A stretch of 64,000 nucleotides of DNA from Piezodorus guildinii (lineage: Eukaryota; Arthropoda; Insecta; Hemiptera; Pentatomidae), in NCBI GenBank assembly GCA_023052935.1, contig CM041293.1, positions 167,669,341-167,733,340 of the forward strand. Direction: 5' to 3'. Shown here piece after piece: positions 11,094-23,015 of the stretch. Under the pieces are notes generated by a model. The model saw only the letters and a program-made list of their open reading frames with translations, searched no databases and was not told the DNA's origin. Within the stretch, counting starts at the first letter, position 1, and every line of letters starts with the position of its first letter. The translations under genes were made by a program, and so were the position numbers.

Positions 11094-11318
11094 AATTACA
11101 TCCATGTATTCAATGATAGATTTTTTGTCACATTATTCCACATTTGCCTATTTCTAGCCACTGGGCCCTAAAAGGTCGCCACCTACTTGCTCTATTTCGT
11201 CTCCCCACCACATTAGTGTTTTTCCTCGACATCTCTTTCGTTCACTTGAAATCTACTCGTAGCAATTTTAGTCCATTTTCTAGGATCCAGCCTAGCCAAA
11301 TGACCTGCCCACCTCCAA
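11094..11318 (-). pseudogene. RTE/I-like LINE ORF C-terminal fragment (duplicate 2)
   Basis: Duplicate of the fragment at 9600-9838, with further single-base indels that break every frame. No independent functional content. Confidence 0.6.
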
Positions 11319-11775
11319 TTTAATATATAATAATAATTATAATTCTTTATTTATTCTGGGACAAGTCTTTCAGAATAACATAACAGGAAATAAAAAGGTG
11401 GATTTAGGAGTAGAGTGTTAGAGTAAAATACTGAAAAACAGAAAAGAATTAAACTAATAACATGAACAAGTAAAATAATTTAAAAGCTAAATTAATTAAA
11501 TAAAAAATGTACAAAAATTAATGATTTAACATGAAACAACAAAATTAAATAAATAAAAAAAAAAAAAAATTAATCAGATAAAAAAATATATATACAATAT
11601 ACACACACCAACATATGCATGTATGTATACAGTTTATTTAAAAACAAAAGAAATTACAATTTTTTTAAAACATATATATAATTTAATCTTGCATCTTTGA
11701 ATATAATAATTTCAAATATTTGTATTGAAACCTTTGAAAATGATAATTAAATAAGTAAATCTCTTCTATTATTTA
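11094..11775. repeat. Duplicated block, unit 2
   Basis: Second copy of the 9600-10785 block, with the (TA)n cluster nearly absent. It begins attacatccatgtattcaatg against attacatccatgtaattcaa in unit 1. Many single-base gaps distinguish the two. Confidence 0.8.
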
Positions 11776-12420
11776 TTAGTTGATTATTCTTGAAATTAGC
11801 ATTTACTTGGGATTATTTAGAAATTGCATTGATTGAAATGGCTAAATAGACGGGATTTGAATGTGGAGAGAGTTTGGGAGTCAAGGATATTAGGGGGAAT
11901 GGAGTTCCATAGGGAGGCGGATCGGATTAAGAAAGATATATCGAAAGCTGTGGATCTATGGGACGTTATATACAGAACTGAAGGCCGTGAGCGGGTGTAA
12001 CGGGAACGAACGGAGGATTTGAATATAAGGTGATCTGATATGTAAAACCGGGATTGGATAACTTGGTAGAGGAAGGATGCCAGGAAGTTGTTACGGCGGT
12101 AGGAAGGGTAAAGTCACTTCAACTCTTCATAAAATCGAGTTACAGAGATGTATCTGGTTATCCCAAAGATGAAACGTATAAAGCAGTTAACCATTCGTTT
12201 TAGTTTGCCTCGATATCCTCAGAGACACCCCCATAAACTGCACAGCAGTAGTCGAAGTGGGGAAATATTAAGGAGCTTACCAAAAGCTTACGGATTTTTA
12301 TAGGAAGATGGGGACGGAGGTAATTCAGAAGTTAGAATATATAAGACTCCTTTGGTAAAATTTTGAGGTTAACTTGTTTTTGTATTTTTTTATTGTTGAT
12401 GCGATCTTTCCTTTTAATAT
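11325..12420 (-). mobile_element. 5'-truncated CR1/Daphne-like LINE with degraded ORF2 C-terminus
   Basis: On the minus strand, 12420-11830 translates across frames to a polymerase C-terminus: FDYCCAVYGG, FIRFIFGITRY, RRNNFLASFLYQVI, RSRYTRSRPSVLY, then SFLIRSASLWNSIPPNI. The last block (RTRT-like, then SFxxRxxxxWNSLP) is the classic end of CR1, Daphne and other Jockey-group LINEs. The 3' UTR runs to the (AAT)n-type tail near 11325. The frame is broken several times. The plus-strand copy at 27.6-28.3 kb and the minus copy at 59.0-59.5 kb are relatives. The 3' UTR part lies inside duplicated unit 2. Confidence 0.7.
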
Positions 12421-13500
12421 ACTTCAAGAAAACTGAAGCTATGTCCTTGCCAGTTTATAGTTGTCTTTGCTGGTCGTAGATCAGGTACATAAAAGATTCC
12501 AGGGCTCTCGCCTTCAATCCTGGAGGTAGCTGACTTTAAACCCCAATATTTTTTTCCATCCCATATTTACTTCTATTTATTTCTTCTTTCTTGCTTTTAA
12601 ATGAGATGAATTGACTTAAGCAGACTTATTAAATTTATAATATATTAAGTAAATTCAACAGCTTATAAAAATTATTCATATACCGCCTTTTATAGAATTA
12701 TACAAAAAAAAAAAAAAAAAAAAAAAAGAACATTTGTCTCGAATCTCTACTAAAATATGCATAAAGGTATTATTTTATTAATATATGCTCATCACGTTTA
12801 GCTATTAAAACTTATAGTGCAATAGATAACATTTCATTTAATATAACAAAAATAATAGCTGAATCCCGTCTATCCGGTAAATATAATATGAAGTTTACTC
12901 ACGAAAATCATAATTATAACATAAACCTAAAAGTAATTTGTACTATTAGTAATATGAAACATTATACCACTTAATAGCAAAATTCTCCATCTACAGCTCA
13001 ATTAAATACAACTACGTTCACACTTAAACGAATTAAAAGAAAATCAATTTCATACAATATCTACAGTACAACAAACAATCAAAATGAAGCCGATTTACTA
13101 TCATATTAATAACTGTCTAAAACTTGAAGCATTCATATGTTTCAAATTTATGTTCCACTGATATTAAATGTAAATAGTCAGCCAAATTATTTATTGAATA
13201 TTTATTAGTAGATTATACTTATATATGATATATTGTTGATTGCTTATTTTATACAATTGCGCATATATTCATACTTTAAATTAATTTATTAAACTTAATT
13301 ATCGATTTGGAGTTGGTGTTCAAGTATTTTTTGTTAAAAAGAAATTTAAAGTTATTAATAGTGTTAAGGTTTATTTATTTATATTTAAACTATAATAATA
13401 ATATTGCTAATAAGTGGGTAGGCTCTGTTTAAATGGGTATTTTCTCCAAAACAAATAAATAAATCTATCTATCTGTTTTTCTTATGAGATTCAGATAGAA
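12421..13500. other. AT-rich DNA with a probable LINE 3' tail near 13420-13472
   Basis: The piece ggctctgtttaaatgggt followed by aaacaaataaataaatctat resembles the 3' end of the short LINE ending at 25449 (ctctatttgtatggggg, then aaataaaattattcattc). An A run lies at about 12702-12727. Otherwise nothing recognised. Confidence 0.4.
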
Positions 13501-13504
13501 AAAT

Positions 13505-13640
13505 GAGATATTAGGGGTACTCACGACGTTTGCTATAGCAAGCTTTTTGTGCTATTTTGCTAAACCCGTCGAGTTTCTACAACTTCTTTTCTAGGGGTAC
13601 TCACTACGTTTGCTATTGCGATTTTTTGTAGCATGAAAGC
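13505..13640. repeat. MITE-like repeat, two partial units
   Basis: The string aggggtactcac is followed by acgtttgctat twice (near 13513 and 13594). The first unit, through aaacccgtcgagtttctaca, is repeated in inverted orientation at about 17990-18058. This suggests a small DNA element with a gggtactcac end. Confidence 0.55.
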
Positions 13641-16600
13641 CAAGTTCCATCGTTCACGATAACCCTATTATAAGACTATTGTATATTGCTAAAGAGACAA
13701 GCCCGTTACCTACAGGTGGTATTTGGCAACTTTATACGTTTGTATAAAGTATATACAAATATACCTAGTAATTTAATTGTACAAGAAATATACCTAGTAT
13801 GTTTCTACTGCTGGGCATGCGCAGTCGGAAGACATTTTATTTTTGTAACCTCGTTTGTTTGTAACCTGTTGGTTGATAACTTATAAAGTAGTGTTAACCT
13901 TCTATTTGCTTATTTTTCAATAGTTTATTTCACTTATTATGTCTAAAAGTTGTCAAGAAAAAAGATTATTGAACTTTTGGCATATGATTGCTCAGTAGAA
14001 CTTTTAGATTGTGATTGGGTAGAAGTAAAGAATGAGATTATAGAAGACTGTGTAGAGAATATTATGCTTTAGGTCTTCTTTACCTTTCGAATTGGCTCTA
14101 TATTAAAATTTAAAGATATGTAAAATTCAGTTTTACCAAATTTAGATGACATTTTGTTTAAAGCACTCTTACAAGTGAATTTCTTTCACCATTTAATAAT
14201 ATATTGAAGACGACCAAGTGTTCATTCTAAAATTGCCAATTGTTTGATGTTATTGATGGAGAGACAATTAGTAAAGTCACTAGACGTGTATTTTAAGCAA
14301 TTATGAAGAAAAAAAAGTAAATATCCTTTTTGACTTAGTGAAAGAGAATGTAAACATGAAGAAATAGGAGACCCTTTTTGTTTTTGTTATCTTTCCAAAC
14401 CAACAGATTAAATTGGCCCTGTAATTATAACTTTTAATTCCCATTAAAATATAAATTTTAATTTAACAAATAAATATTTATTACTCTTTAAACATTCAAT
14501 TTATAATTAATAAAAGTAAATTATTGTTACTTGCATTTTCATTTCTGTTCTGTGTGTATAGATATATAACGCAAAGTTAGATCAGCAACACTTCCTTATA
14601 CAGATTATACATGTACTTTTGATATAATATATTTAATTAATTTTATTTATTTTTGTTAATAAACTTTTTTTTTAAAAGTATTTCCTTTATTTACTATTGT
14701 ATGCCAATGCTCCATAAAAAAAAAAGTTAAATTAGAGTTTAATTCTAGGCACTATTTAAATTCTATAATTTACTATAATATGTAGGTTTGTTATAAATTT
14801 TATAATTAAGTTTTGATAGGAAATTATAATTTAGAACAAAATGTAGTTAAAATGAAAAAAGTTGCAATTATATTGTTATTATTTTATATTATACAAGTGA
14901 TTCAGTGCAGAATTCACACAGTTAAATAATGAAGAATACTTAAAACCTTGTAAGGATTGGAAGTTTATGAAATCTTAGACCTGTTAATACTGGCAATAAC
15001 TATAATTATTTTAGATTCATTTGCAAACTCTTAATAAAGTTCTGTAATAATAAATAAATACCTTCTTTTTTTTAATTGAATTGGTTCTTGACCTAATTTA
15101 TCCAGCATAAGACATATATTTGATGATGTTTAAGTTATTTACATTTGTGACACAAATAAATAACTTCAAGAAGAGAGATTTGCTGTATTCATGTGTAAAT
15201 CTTAATACAAGACAATGATAACGAAGTGATAGCCTCATATGTTTTTTTTTTAATTTGTACCAAACTAGTTTTATAATTATTAATATAGAGTAAATTGATA
15301 GAACTAGGAAATTAAACACAAACACAGGATTAAAACTTCTTTATTTATATAAAATAATAATTTAAACAGTATTAAAGATAACTTCACACTATTGTATACT
15401 AATATTACATCATGTTGAACACATAGAGTAGTAACGGAGTCCGAACTTGTGTTTTATTGAATCTATTCTAAATAAGGTAAGACTTATCATTTTACATTTA
15501 ACATAAAGTAGTTGGTTTTAAATAAGTGAATCACTATACAAGATGAAATGAAAAATGAAAAAGGACTTGCAAATTCTGTTCAATTATTAATTTTAAATTT
15601 ACTGAATGCTAAGCCGCTGCTTCAGCAGTCCACAAATTTCCTTATTGCAAAGGAAATGCAGATGGCAAATTAAATTTTAAGTCAAATTTCTTGTTTTTAA
15701 TAAATAATAAATAAATTTACTGCAATTGTTTCTTATGGACAGTCAGAGTATATATTTTTGAGTTACCAGTTACTATTAAATATTTAGGTCAATACATATA
15801 TGATATGAAATAAGTAAATTCATATTAATTTTATAATCATAAACAACAGAACTATTAAAATAAAGAACTGTGATGGGTTTAGGCCAAACTGGTTATAATT
15901 AGTTATTAATATAAATTTTGTTTTATTCACTTAACAAAGAGATTGTTCCTTCCTCGTTAAATGCTCTTTAAAAAACAAATCCTTTTTTCCCCTGTCCCAT
16001 TGGAGTACTAGTTCATCCTTATACTTCTGGTATATCAATCTTTGCAGCTTACACCGAAGTTTATGTTCATCTCTTTGTCGTTTTGTATCTTATATTATGA
16101 GAAATATGCATCTTTTCTTGTGACCAAGGAAAGAATAGACAAAAGTGATAAGGCATATAATTTTATAACTTAATGTTTCTCTTCATTTACCAGAAATTAA
16201 AATAGGAAAAATTAAAGCTTTGATAATTATTGTTTATGTTTATCTCTGAAAGGTTAAATATGAAAGAGTGGAGTATGATTATGTCGACTATTAATAGAGT
16301 TGCTTTTTTAAAATGAAAATTAACCCTTAACTATTGATAAATGTATATCCAGAAAAGGGACATTAAAGTAAATATCCTGTCTATTATTCTTATCAGAAGA
16401 TTGTAGCAAACAGAACCACTATAACTTAAGGTGTACAATAATTTGAAAAGGACTTAACTATTTGCTCTGGTAATTGTGACTCACTTATTAAAAATCTTCA
16501 TCTTTATGATAAATATCGAATCATAAATCTTACCTACCTTGATTTCACTTGTTTTTAAGTTGTTTAAAACACCAGCCACTCATAAACAACTTAACTTAAA

Positions 16601-16740
16601 GAAACTAATATCTATATTGGATCGCAACCTAGCAAAACCTTCCTTAAAAGTTGGAGGTTTTGTAGGTAGCTTAGTTCACTTAATTGACACGTCAGCAGCA
16701 CACCGCTGGAATTTTCCATCTAGAGGAGTTTCCAGTTAAA
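13641..16740. other. Long AT-rich stretch without a recognised gene
   Basis: A region at about 13937-14330 (after tcacttattatgtctaaaag) has interrupted open stretches such as CSVELLDCDWVEVKNEIIED, but I cannot assign them. The short frames at 13686-13886, 15098-15325 and 16539-16739 show no recognisable domain. No splice pattern or repeat was convincingly seen. Confidence 0.4.
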
Positions 16741-16754
16741 TGAAAGAATTTTAG

Positions 16755-16865
16755 TTTGATGGGGCACTGGCACAACAATAGCAATAGCAATTCTGAGTAG
16801 CAGACCTCAGCCTATGCTACAGAAGAGTGCTATTGTGCTATTGGCCACCACATTTCTAACTTATG
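16755..16865. repeat. MITE-like repeat, related fragment
   Basis: Contains agtgctattgtgctattggcc, which matches the inner end of the element at 17945-18062 (ggccaatagcactatagcac, inverse orientation). A diverged partial copy. Confidence 0.4.
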
Positions 16866-17944
16866 CAATCGTTATTTTCACATATTAGACTCTTTTTTTT
16901 TTTTTTTTAATCATTCTCGTTTAAAAGATGTTATTCTCGTTGAAATAATTATAAACCATCCCTCCCTATGAAGATGTCGATAAAATTTACAAAATAATAC
17001 ATCATTGTTCTCTATCAGCCTCTTAAAGAAGAAAAAACTATTTATTTTAAAAGATACTTTCAGTAGTTGAGAGAATTTCTTTTCTAACTTAATAATTATC
17101 ATTGTATTTACTAAAAACTTAGAAATAGTATTATGAAATAAAAATACAGAAAGGTAATCAAACCTTGATAGTAAATAAATACGTAAATATTACAAGAATA
17201 CAAAATAAAAATATTGCTCAATTATTAAGGTTGTATTTTATAGACAATTTATATTTTTTATTTCGTTTTTCTAGTATAAACCTTTTTAAGTTACAATTCC
17301 ATGAGGATGGGTTTCTCTTCTACCAGTTTTCTACAAAAAATTTGCTCTGAAGGTTTCTAGAACTATAAAAAACATAAAATTAGTTCGATTACTGACAGAA
17401 ATTGTAATTTGAGTTTACCTTGCACTACAGATAAATTTATCTGGATAGATTGAATTAATTAATAAAGTTTTTAAATTACATATTAATAATTTTTGTATTC
17501 CTATTCTAAAGAGGAAATATTATCATTGAGACGTCAGTTTTCTCATAAACTCATGAGTAAAAAAGGGATGTTGGTTTACTAATTATAAAAACGACAAATA
17601 CACAAGGTATAACGAAATAAGAAAAAAAATGTCTCCTTATCTCACATTATCAGAGTTTACTATCCTAATTTAGCTTAAAATAACTCATGTAGTGCAAGAT
17701 AATCAATTAATATTCATATAAAATGCTTATTGACTTCAAGTAAAAAGTTACTAACCTCAATTTTGTCTCCGTTTTCTATCATTTTCTTGCAACAAAAGTT
17801 GAATGTCTTCATTTGAACTATTTATCTTATGTTTAGTCCTTATTCTGCTTTGTTAACATCTTGGTGAATTTGAGGAAATGAGAAAATCATTAAAAACACA
17901 GATACGTGTTGCGAGGTTTAGGTTTTTATAAATCAAAGCCATAG
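16866..17944. other. AT-rich intergenic DNA
   Basis: T run near 16891-16908. No feature recognised. Confidence 0.45.
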
Positions 17945-18062
17945 ATAAAATGGCGGCCAATAGCACTATAGCACAGCCCATTGCATGCTTTTGTAGAAAC
18001 TCGACGGGTTTAGCAAAATAGCACAAAAAGCATGCTATAGCAAACGTCGTGAGTACCCCTAT
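17945..18062. repeat. MITE-like repeat with gggtactcac end
   Basis: Reads ggcggccaatagcactatag, then tgtagaaactcgacgggttt, then gcaaacgtcgtgagtacccct. The right two thirds are the inverse of 13505-13572. The minus-strand open frame across it (17853-18089) is not protein-like; I treat it as chance. Confidence 0.55.
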
Positions 18063-19424
18063 TGTTCGGAATGTACTTGTAAACTTCATTGTATGCTAGA
18101 TATGAAACACAGTAAATAGATTTCCAGTTTGGCAGATAGCAAACATTCCTTGCTAAGCTACAACGTACTAAATAGGCATTCTTCCATATTAAATTGGTTC
18201 AATATAGTTCAACATTCATGTTTCCATTTTAATATTTGGTAAATATTATAAATTTAAATTAAATTCAGCTCAAATAAAAAATAAAAAAATTCTGTGAATT
18301 TTAAATTGCCAAAAATCTAGACAGTTTTCCAAAGTATCAATAACTATATCGATATCAATTAAGTAAAATACATTAAAAAAATTATAGAAGTCAAACACTT
18401 TAAGGGAACTAATACATAAGCATCGATAAAAGTATAATATATATTAATAAAATGTGTTTTGAACAATGTAATTAGTGATCAATTTTTTTATAGTATAAAC
18501 TATTTATTGAAAACCAAACGTTTCCACCCACTTTTAGGTAATCTTTAGTACTAAGAAGAAAGGAATGTGGACACTAGCATAGACAAAAAAAAAAGTAGAA
18601 ATATATAAGCAGTTTTATTTAGTTCATGACAGATGAGTTATAGACGGTCAGTAGAAAAAAAAAAAAAAAGTTTATATAACCCAAGAAGGTACAGTAGTAT
18701 AGAGCATCTATGCTTATGGTCCAACGGCCGTGCAAGTATGTGATTAGAACGATATCACACTCAGCCGCCATTTTTTTTACAGAAGGTTCCGAGTGTTAGA
18801 GATTTTATTGTAGAATTATAGAAGTCAAACACATTTAGGGAACTAATAAATGAATTTGACTTTATCATTGTATACTGTATATATTGTGTGAATGGGATCT
18901 TATATCACTATTACTAATGTTCATATAGAAACAAATTGTAATATGTAATTAAAAAAAAGAAATAAATGAATATCGGTATAAGCATAATATTTATTAATAA
19001 CAATTGTATTAAACAATAAAATTAGTAAATAATATTGATGTAATGATAATATTTCGTTATATTATAAACTATTTCTTACAAAACTAACTTTGGGTATGCA
19101 CTTTGAGGATCTCCCTACCCTATAAACGCCCCATTACTGGAAAAGCAAAAAAAAATTTTACTTACCTTGTCTGCTAAAACCAATATAAGAACTAATAAAT
19201 AAATTTAAATTTAACAATTTTAACGTTAATTTAAATACAAATGCATTAAGCTTCATTAGACAAATATAATTTAGATTATATAATATAGAATTTTAATATT
19301 GTTACGTATAATAATTGTATGACCTATTTGTAACTTCTGAACGGTAAACATTGAATGAGTCTGTGTGGACAGAGTTTGGTGGTATCGGCATCGAACCTTC
19401 GGGTTCGGAAAGCCTATTATTATT
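18063..19424. other. AT-rich DNA with a duplicated ~100-bp segment
   Basis: The text attatagaagtcaaacac then gggaactaata occurs at about 18382-18415 and 18815-18848. Its continuation (ataagcat, aatatttattaataa) appears again near 18977-19020. Near 19360-19425 a short piece with gaaccttcgggttcgg and (TTA)n looks like a retroposon tail. Confidence 0.4.
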
Positions 19425-20075
19425 ATTTGTAACTTCACATTAACATTTACAATTTTGTGTTTAGGATAATATTTTGTCTCACATCTTTAGCTTCACAACG
19501 GTAAATTATGCGTCTAAATCATTGTTTTTACGTTCAAAAACACAAAAATTGCATGAGCAAACTTTTTTTTCATTATTTGGATATTGTACTCGTTCAAATT
19601 TTGTATTTATCAGTTTTTTTTTTGTCAATATTACCAATATGACAAGTTGAAATTGCATCTACAAAATAAAAGGTACTTTAGAGGAAGAAAATTTTAAATT
19701 TTGGCTCTTAATCCCAGTTAGACTATTTCAATCAACACCTGGTATTGTATCCCATTGAATTTTATATTCATACAACGAGTTTAATCATAATTGTCATAGC
19801 CATTTTTGAGTAAACCGTGAATCTTGTGGTGAGCTGTTTTTTTATAAAAAAAAAAGGTTGCTGAAACATCTAGAGCGTATAGTCGTCTTAAATTTGAAAT
19901 TTCAATTTCATACGACCTTTCGTTTTTGTGCTAGATGACACGCGGACACTCAGGAGACTCTAAAACGTCTATTTCCCGTAAAAACTCCAAATCGAAAATT
20001 TCCTTGATCGCAATACTTTCACTTAATATTATTTTACATATATGTAGGTGAATGTTAAATGTGTAGTAAATGTAA
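19425..20075 (+). repeat. Family 2 repeat, copy D (5'-truncated, diverged)
   Basis: Shares tctttagcttcacaacggta, the tacaacgagtttaatcataa block and ctatttcccgtaaaaactcc with other copies. The right end (caatactttcacttaatat) leads into the mariner remnant. Confidence 0.65.
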
Positions 20076-20099
20076 AGTATCACAAACTTGTAACTCCCC

Positions 20100-20865
20100 T
20101 ACTTTAGAAGTACTTAGCACTTCTCTGCATCAACACATGGAAACACGCGATTTTCGAGTAATATTTTTGTACGAGTTTAAACTCGGCCATTCAGCAGGTG
20201 AGGCAGCTTGAAATATTTGCAAGGCGTTTGGGGAAGGGAATGTTAATGAACGGACCATTCGCCGTTGGTTTGCTAAGTTTTCAGCTGGGGATACCGACTT
20301 GGAAAACTTGCCCCGAGAAAGACCTCCGTCCGTAATAGACAACGATGTCCTCAAACATACAGTAGAAGGAATCCCCTACCAAACAGTTAAAGGACTCTAA
20401 GCACAACTAAATGCAAGTGCATCTACCGTTTCCAGACATTTAAAGTGTATTGGGAATATAAAAAAGCTCGATACATGGGTACCTCATGATCTCACTGAGC
20501 GGCAGCAAGACCCCATGTTTTAAAACATACCGTGGAAAAATTGAAACAACTGGGCTACGAAGTTCTTCCGCACCCACCATATTCTCCCGACTTGTCTCCA
20601 AAAGATTACCACCTGTTCAGGAATTTAGACAACTTCGTCAAAGGAAAACATTTTGAAAATGATGAACAAGTGAAAAATGCGTTTTCAGATTTTGTTTCAC
20701 TTCAAAGCTCAGAGTTTTTCAGTTCGGGAATAAAAAAGTTGGTGTCACGTTGGAAAAAATATGTAGAAAAAGAAGGTAAATATTTCGGATAAAATTATCT
20801 TGTTTTCATATCGTATTTTTAATAAAAACCCTTTACCTTGAAAACGGGCATTTCATGTGACACAA
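20100..20865 (+). pseudogene. Internally deleted mariner transposase
   Basis: From an ATG at 20137 the frame reads METRDFRVIFLYEFKLG, then NERTIRRWFAKFSAGD, then LENLPRERPPSV: the N-terminal helix-turn-helix domain of mariner transposases, with stops at the codons after GEAA and VKGL. After QQDP near 20513 the sequence jumps to HTVEKLKQLGYEVLPHPPYS, then PDLSPKDYHLF. This is the third catalytic Asp region (YSPDLxPxDYHLF), and the frame runs to a stop at 20790-20792. About half of a normal ~345-residue transposase, including the first two catalytic Asp residues, is missing. The right inverted repeat is suggested by gggcatttcatgtgacacaa near 20845; the left one is not found. Confidence 0.85.
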
Positions 20866-22080
20866 CCCAATAATTGTACAGTTTATACAGTTTTCAATTA
20901 CCAGCTTACTTTTTTTAACACTGAAGAAGATATAATATGCGAGTTGAAACGACAGTTTTTCTGAAAAATAGTTTTTACAAATTACATTTTTCTAAAATTA
21001 TTTTTATTATGTTTAAAAAATAAGAATCACTTACATAACTTTATTGTTCCTTTAGTTTAGACAAAACCGAGCAGTAATGGATTTTAAGTGCATCGTTTGA
21101 CCTGATAGTATTTTTTTTCTTTTTTAAAAAGCGTGTTTTTCTCTAAAGACGATTTTAACAAGAGTAAAAAATCATTATTTATTCCGTCCTTTGTAATTGG
21201 GTGCATAACAAGGTGGCCCCGAGCCTGTGCGATGTCAGGTACTCGTTAAAGAACCATAACCTAATCAAACCTGCCACAACAGCATAAAGTGATATTAAAT
21301 GAATAAACAAAGAAAAGATGGTTAAAGACAAAATTTTGTTTTAGGAAAAATTATATTTTCTTTCCATCAATCAGCTATGCCTGTAAGGATTTTGCATAGG
21401 TTTAATCATGTGGAATCCTTCATTCTCGCATTCCTGCAAGTTGAGGATATATAATTCTATATTCCTGTACATTCTTAAAGTTGACGAATTCGAATACGAC
21501 AGCTAAAGTGCTCTTGTTATGTAGATAAGGTGAGGAATTTGGCCACTTAACATTCTGAAACGGAGTTAACTCAATTTTAACAAGTAAAGCCTCAACAAAA
21601 GTTATTATATTAAATGAGTAACTGCTATAATATTATTCTCTATTAGAAAATAATGGAAGATAAATCTTTGCTTAGTGCTTGTAAAACGCTTTAGCGTTAA
21701 CCCTATTATAGTGCATCTTTAAAATATTTAATATCTATACCTCAGATGTATATTACACTACTGACATACCTGTAGCATTCCTATTAGATAAAATATAGTT
21801 TTTTCATTACTCAGAAACCAACTGTACCTGAAAAAAAAAAAAAAAAAAGGAAAATTAGAATATAGATGAAATAGAAATTTAAAATGGTAGATGCCAATTT
21901 AAAGCATAGTTTTACCATCTATCCACAAGAATTTCAACTTTTTAACAGTATTAAAATTGTATAAATAAGAATTTAACGAGTTATAGATAAGCGTGCTAGT
22001 TCTTTATCTCATAGTAGGGGAGATGGGGCATGAAAAAGCCAGTAGCAAAATATTAAACTTTTTATGAAAGAAATGACGAT
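20866..22080. other. AT-rich DNA with two small retroposon traces
   Basis: At about 20932-20985 the sequence cactgaagaagatataa then gagttgaaacgacag resembles a Penelope/hammerhead-type core (CUGAAGA ... GAAAC). At about 21205-21300 the text aggtggccccgagcctgtgcgatgtcaggt to gaataaacaa (shown in parts) is the 3' half of SINE family S1. A run of A lies at about 21830-21848. Confidence 0.45.
21205..21312 (+). mobile_element. SINE S1, 3' fragment
   Basis: Matches the body and tail of the complete S1 copies at 50465-50755 and 43364-44003: gagcctgtgcgatgtcaggt, ctcgttaaagaaccataacc, cagcataaagtga and aatgaataaacaa. The tRNA-like head is absent. Confidence 0.7.
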
Positions 22081-22980
22081 TTTTACTTTCACTTAATATA
22101 TATAGTAAGGGAAAGTATTGCGATCGTGAAAATTGACGAGGTCCAGTTTTCAACGGAAATACACGTTTTAGGGTCCCCTGAGTCCAAATAATCAAGTCCC
22201 GCAAAAAGGTGTGTGTGTGTGGTAACTCCCGGGCGGAAACGGTAAGTCCTAGGAAACTGAAATTTCATATTTAAGACAAATATACGTCCGAGAGGTTACA
22301 AAACCTTTTTCATCAAAATGATCTTACCAGATGAGCCACTTTATATTATGCATTTCCCACCGTTTTTCGATTTTCTCGAAAACGATTCCGACGATTTTAA
22401 TTAAACTCGCTATGTCGATGAAAAATTTAATGGGCTTTAATATCATTTAGGTTTTATTCGGATAAAAATGGTCTGACAGGGCTTAAATGTCGATATTTTA
22501 AATTTTCTATCTCTAAAGTACCTTTACTTTTGTAGATTCTATAAAAATAACTATATTATCATGTTAACACTGATGAAAAACAGATAAATATATAAATTGA
22601 ATAAATTCGATACCCAACTAAAGGAGAAAACAGAAAAAATATTTTTTTAAATGTAATTTTTCGTTTTTGAACATAAGAGCAGTAATATACATGTATGATA
22701 TACCGTTGGAAAGCTAAAGATTTTAGAAAAAATATCATCTCATACACAAGCTTTTAAAAGTTAAAAGAGAGTGATGAAATGAACATAATTCTAACTTATA
22801 ATTTTAGATAATAATATAATAGATTTTTTAATAATACACATGTTTCTATATAAATTCAATTTAATTAATTCTTTTATAGTTTCAATTTTTATCTCTAACT
22901 GTATTTGAAAATTCTTTCATTGATTTTAATAATGGAGGTATGTGAAAGTCGTGTGTTTTCCGCACCAGATTTTTTTTTTC
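22080..22980 (-). repeat. Family 2 repeat, copy E (near full length)
   Basis: The plus-strand left end is tactttcacttaatatatat then agtaaggg. The right end is ggtatgtgaaagtcgtgtg then the gcaccagattt block. The (GT)n tract is at 22209-22220. About 900 bp, inverse of copy B. No coding content. Confidence 0.8.
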
Positions 22981-23015
22981 AAAATTATTCTTTACTTTTT
23001 TATGTAGGTTATTCC

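Noticed and set aside
17853..18089. Minus-strand 78-codon frame with a hydrophobic stretch, like a small membrane protein
   Set aside because: Most of it lies in the MITE-like repeat also present near 13.5 kb, where the frame is not kept.
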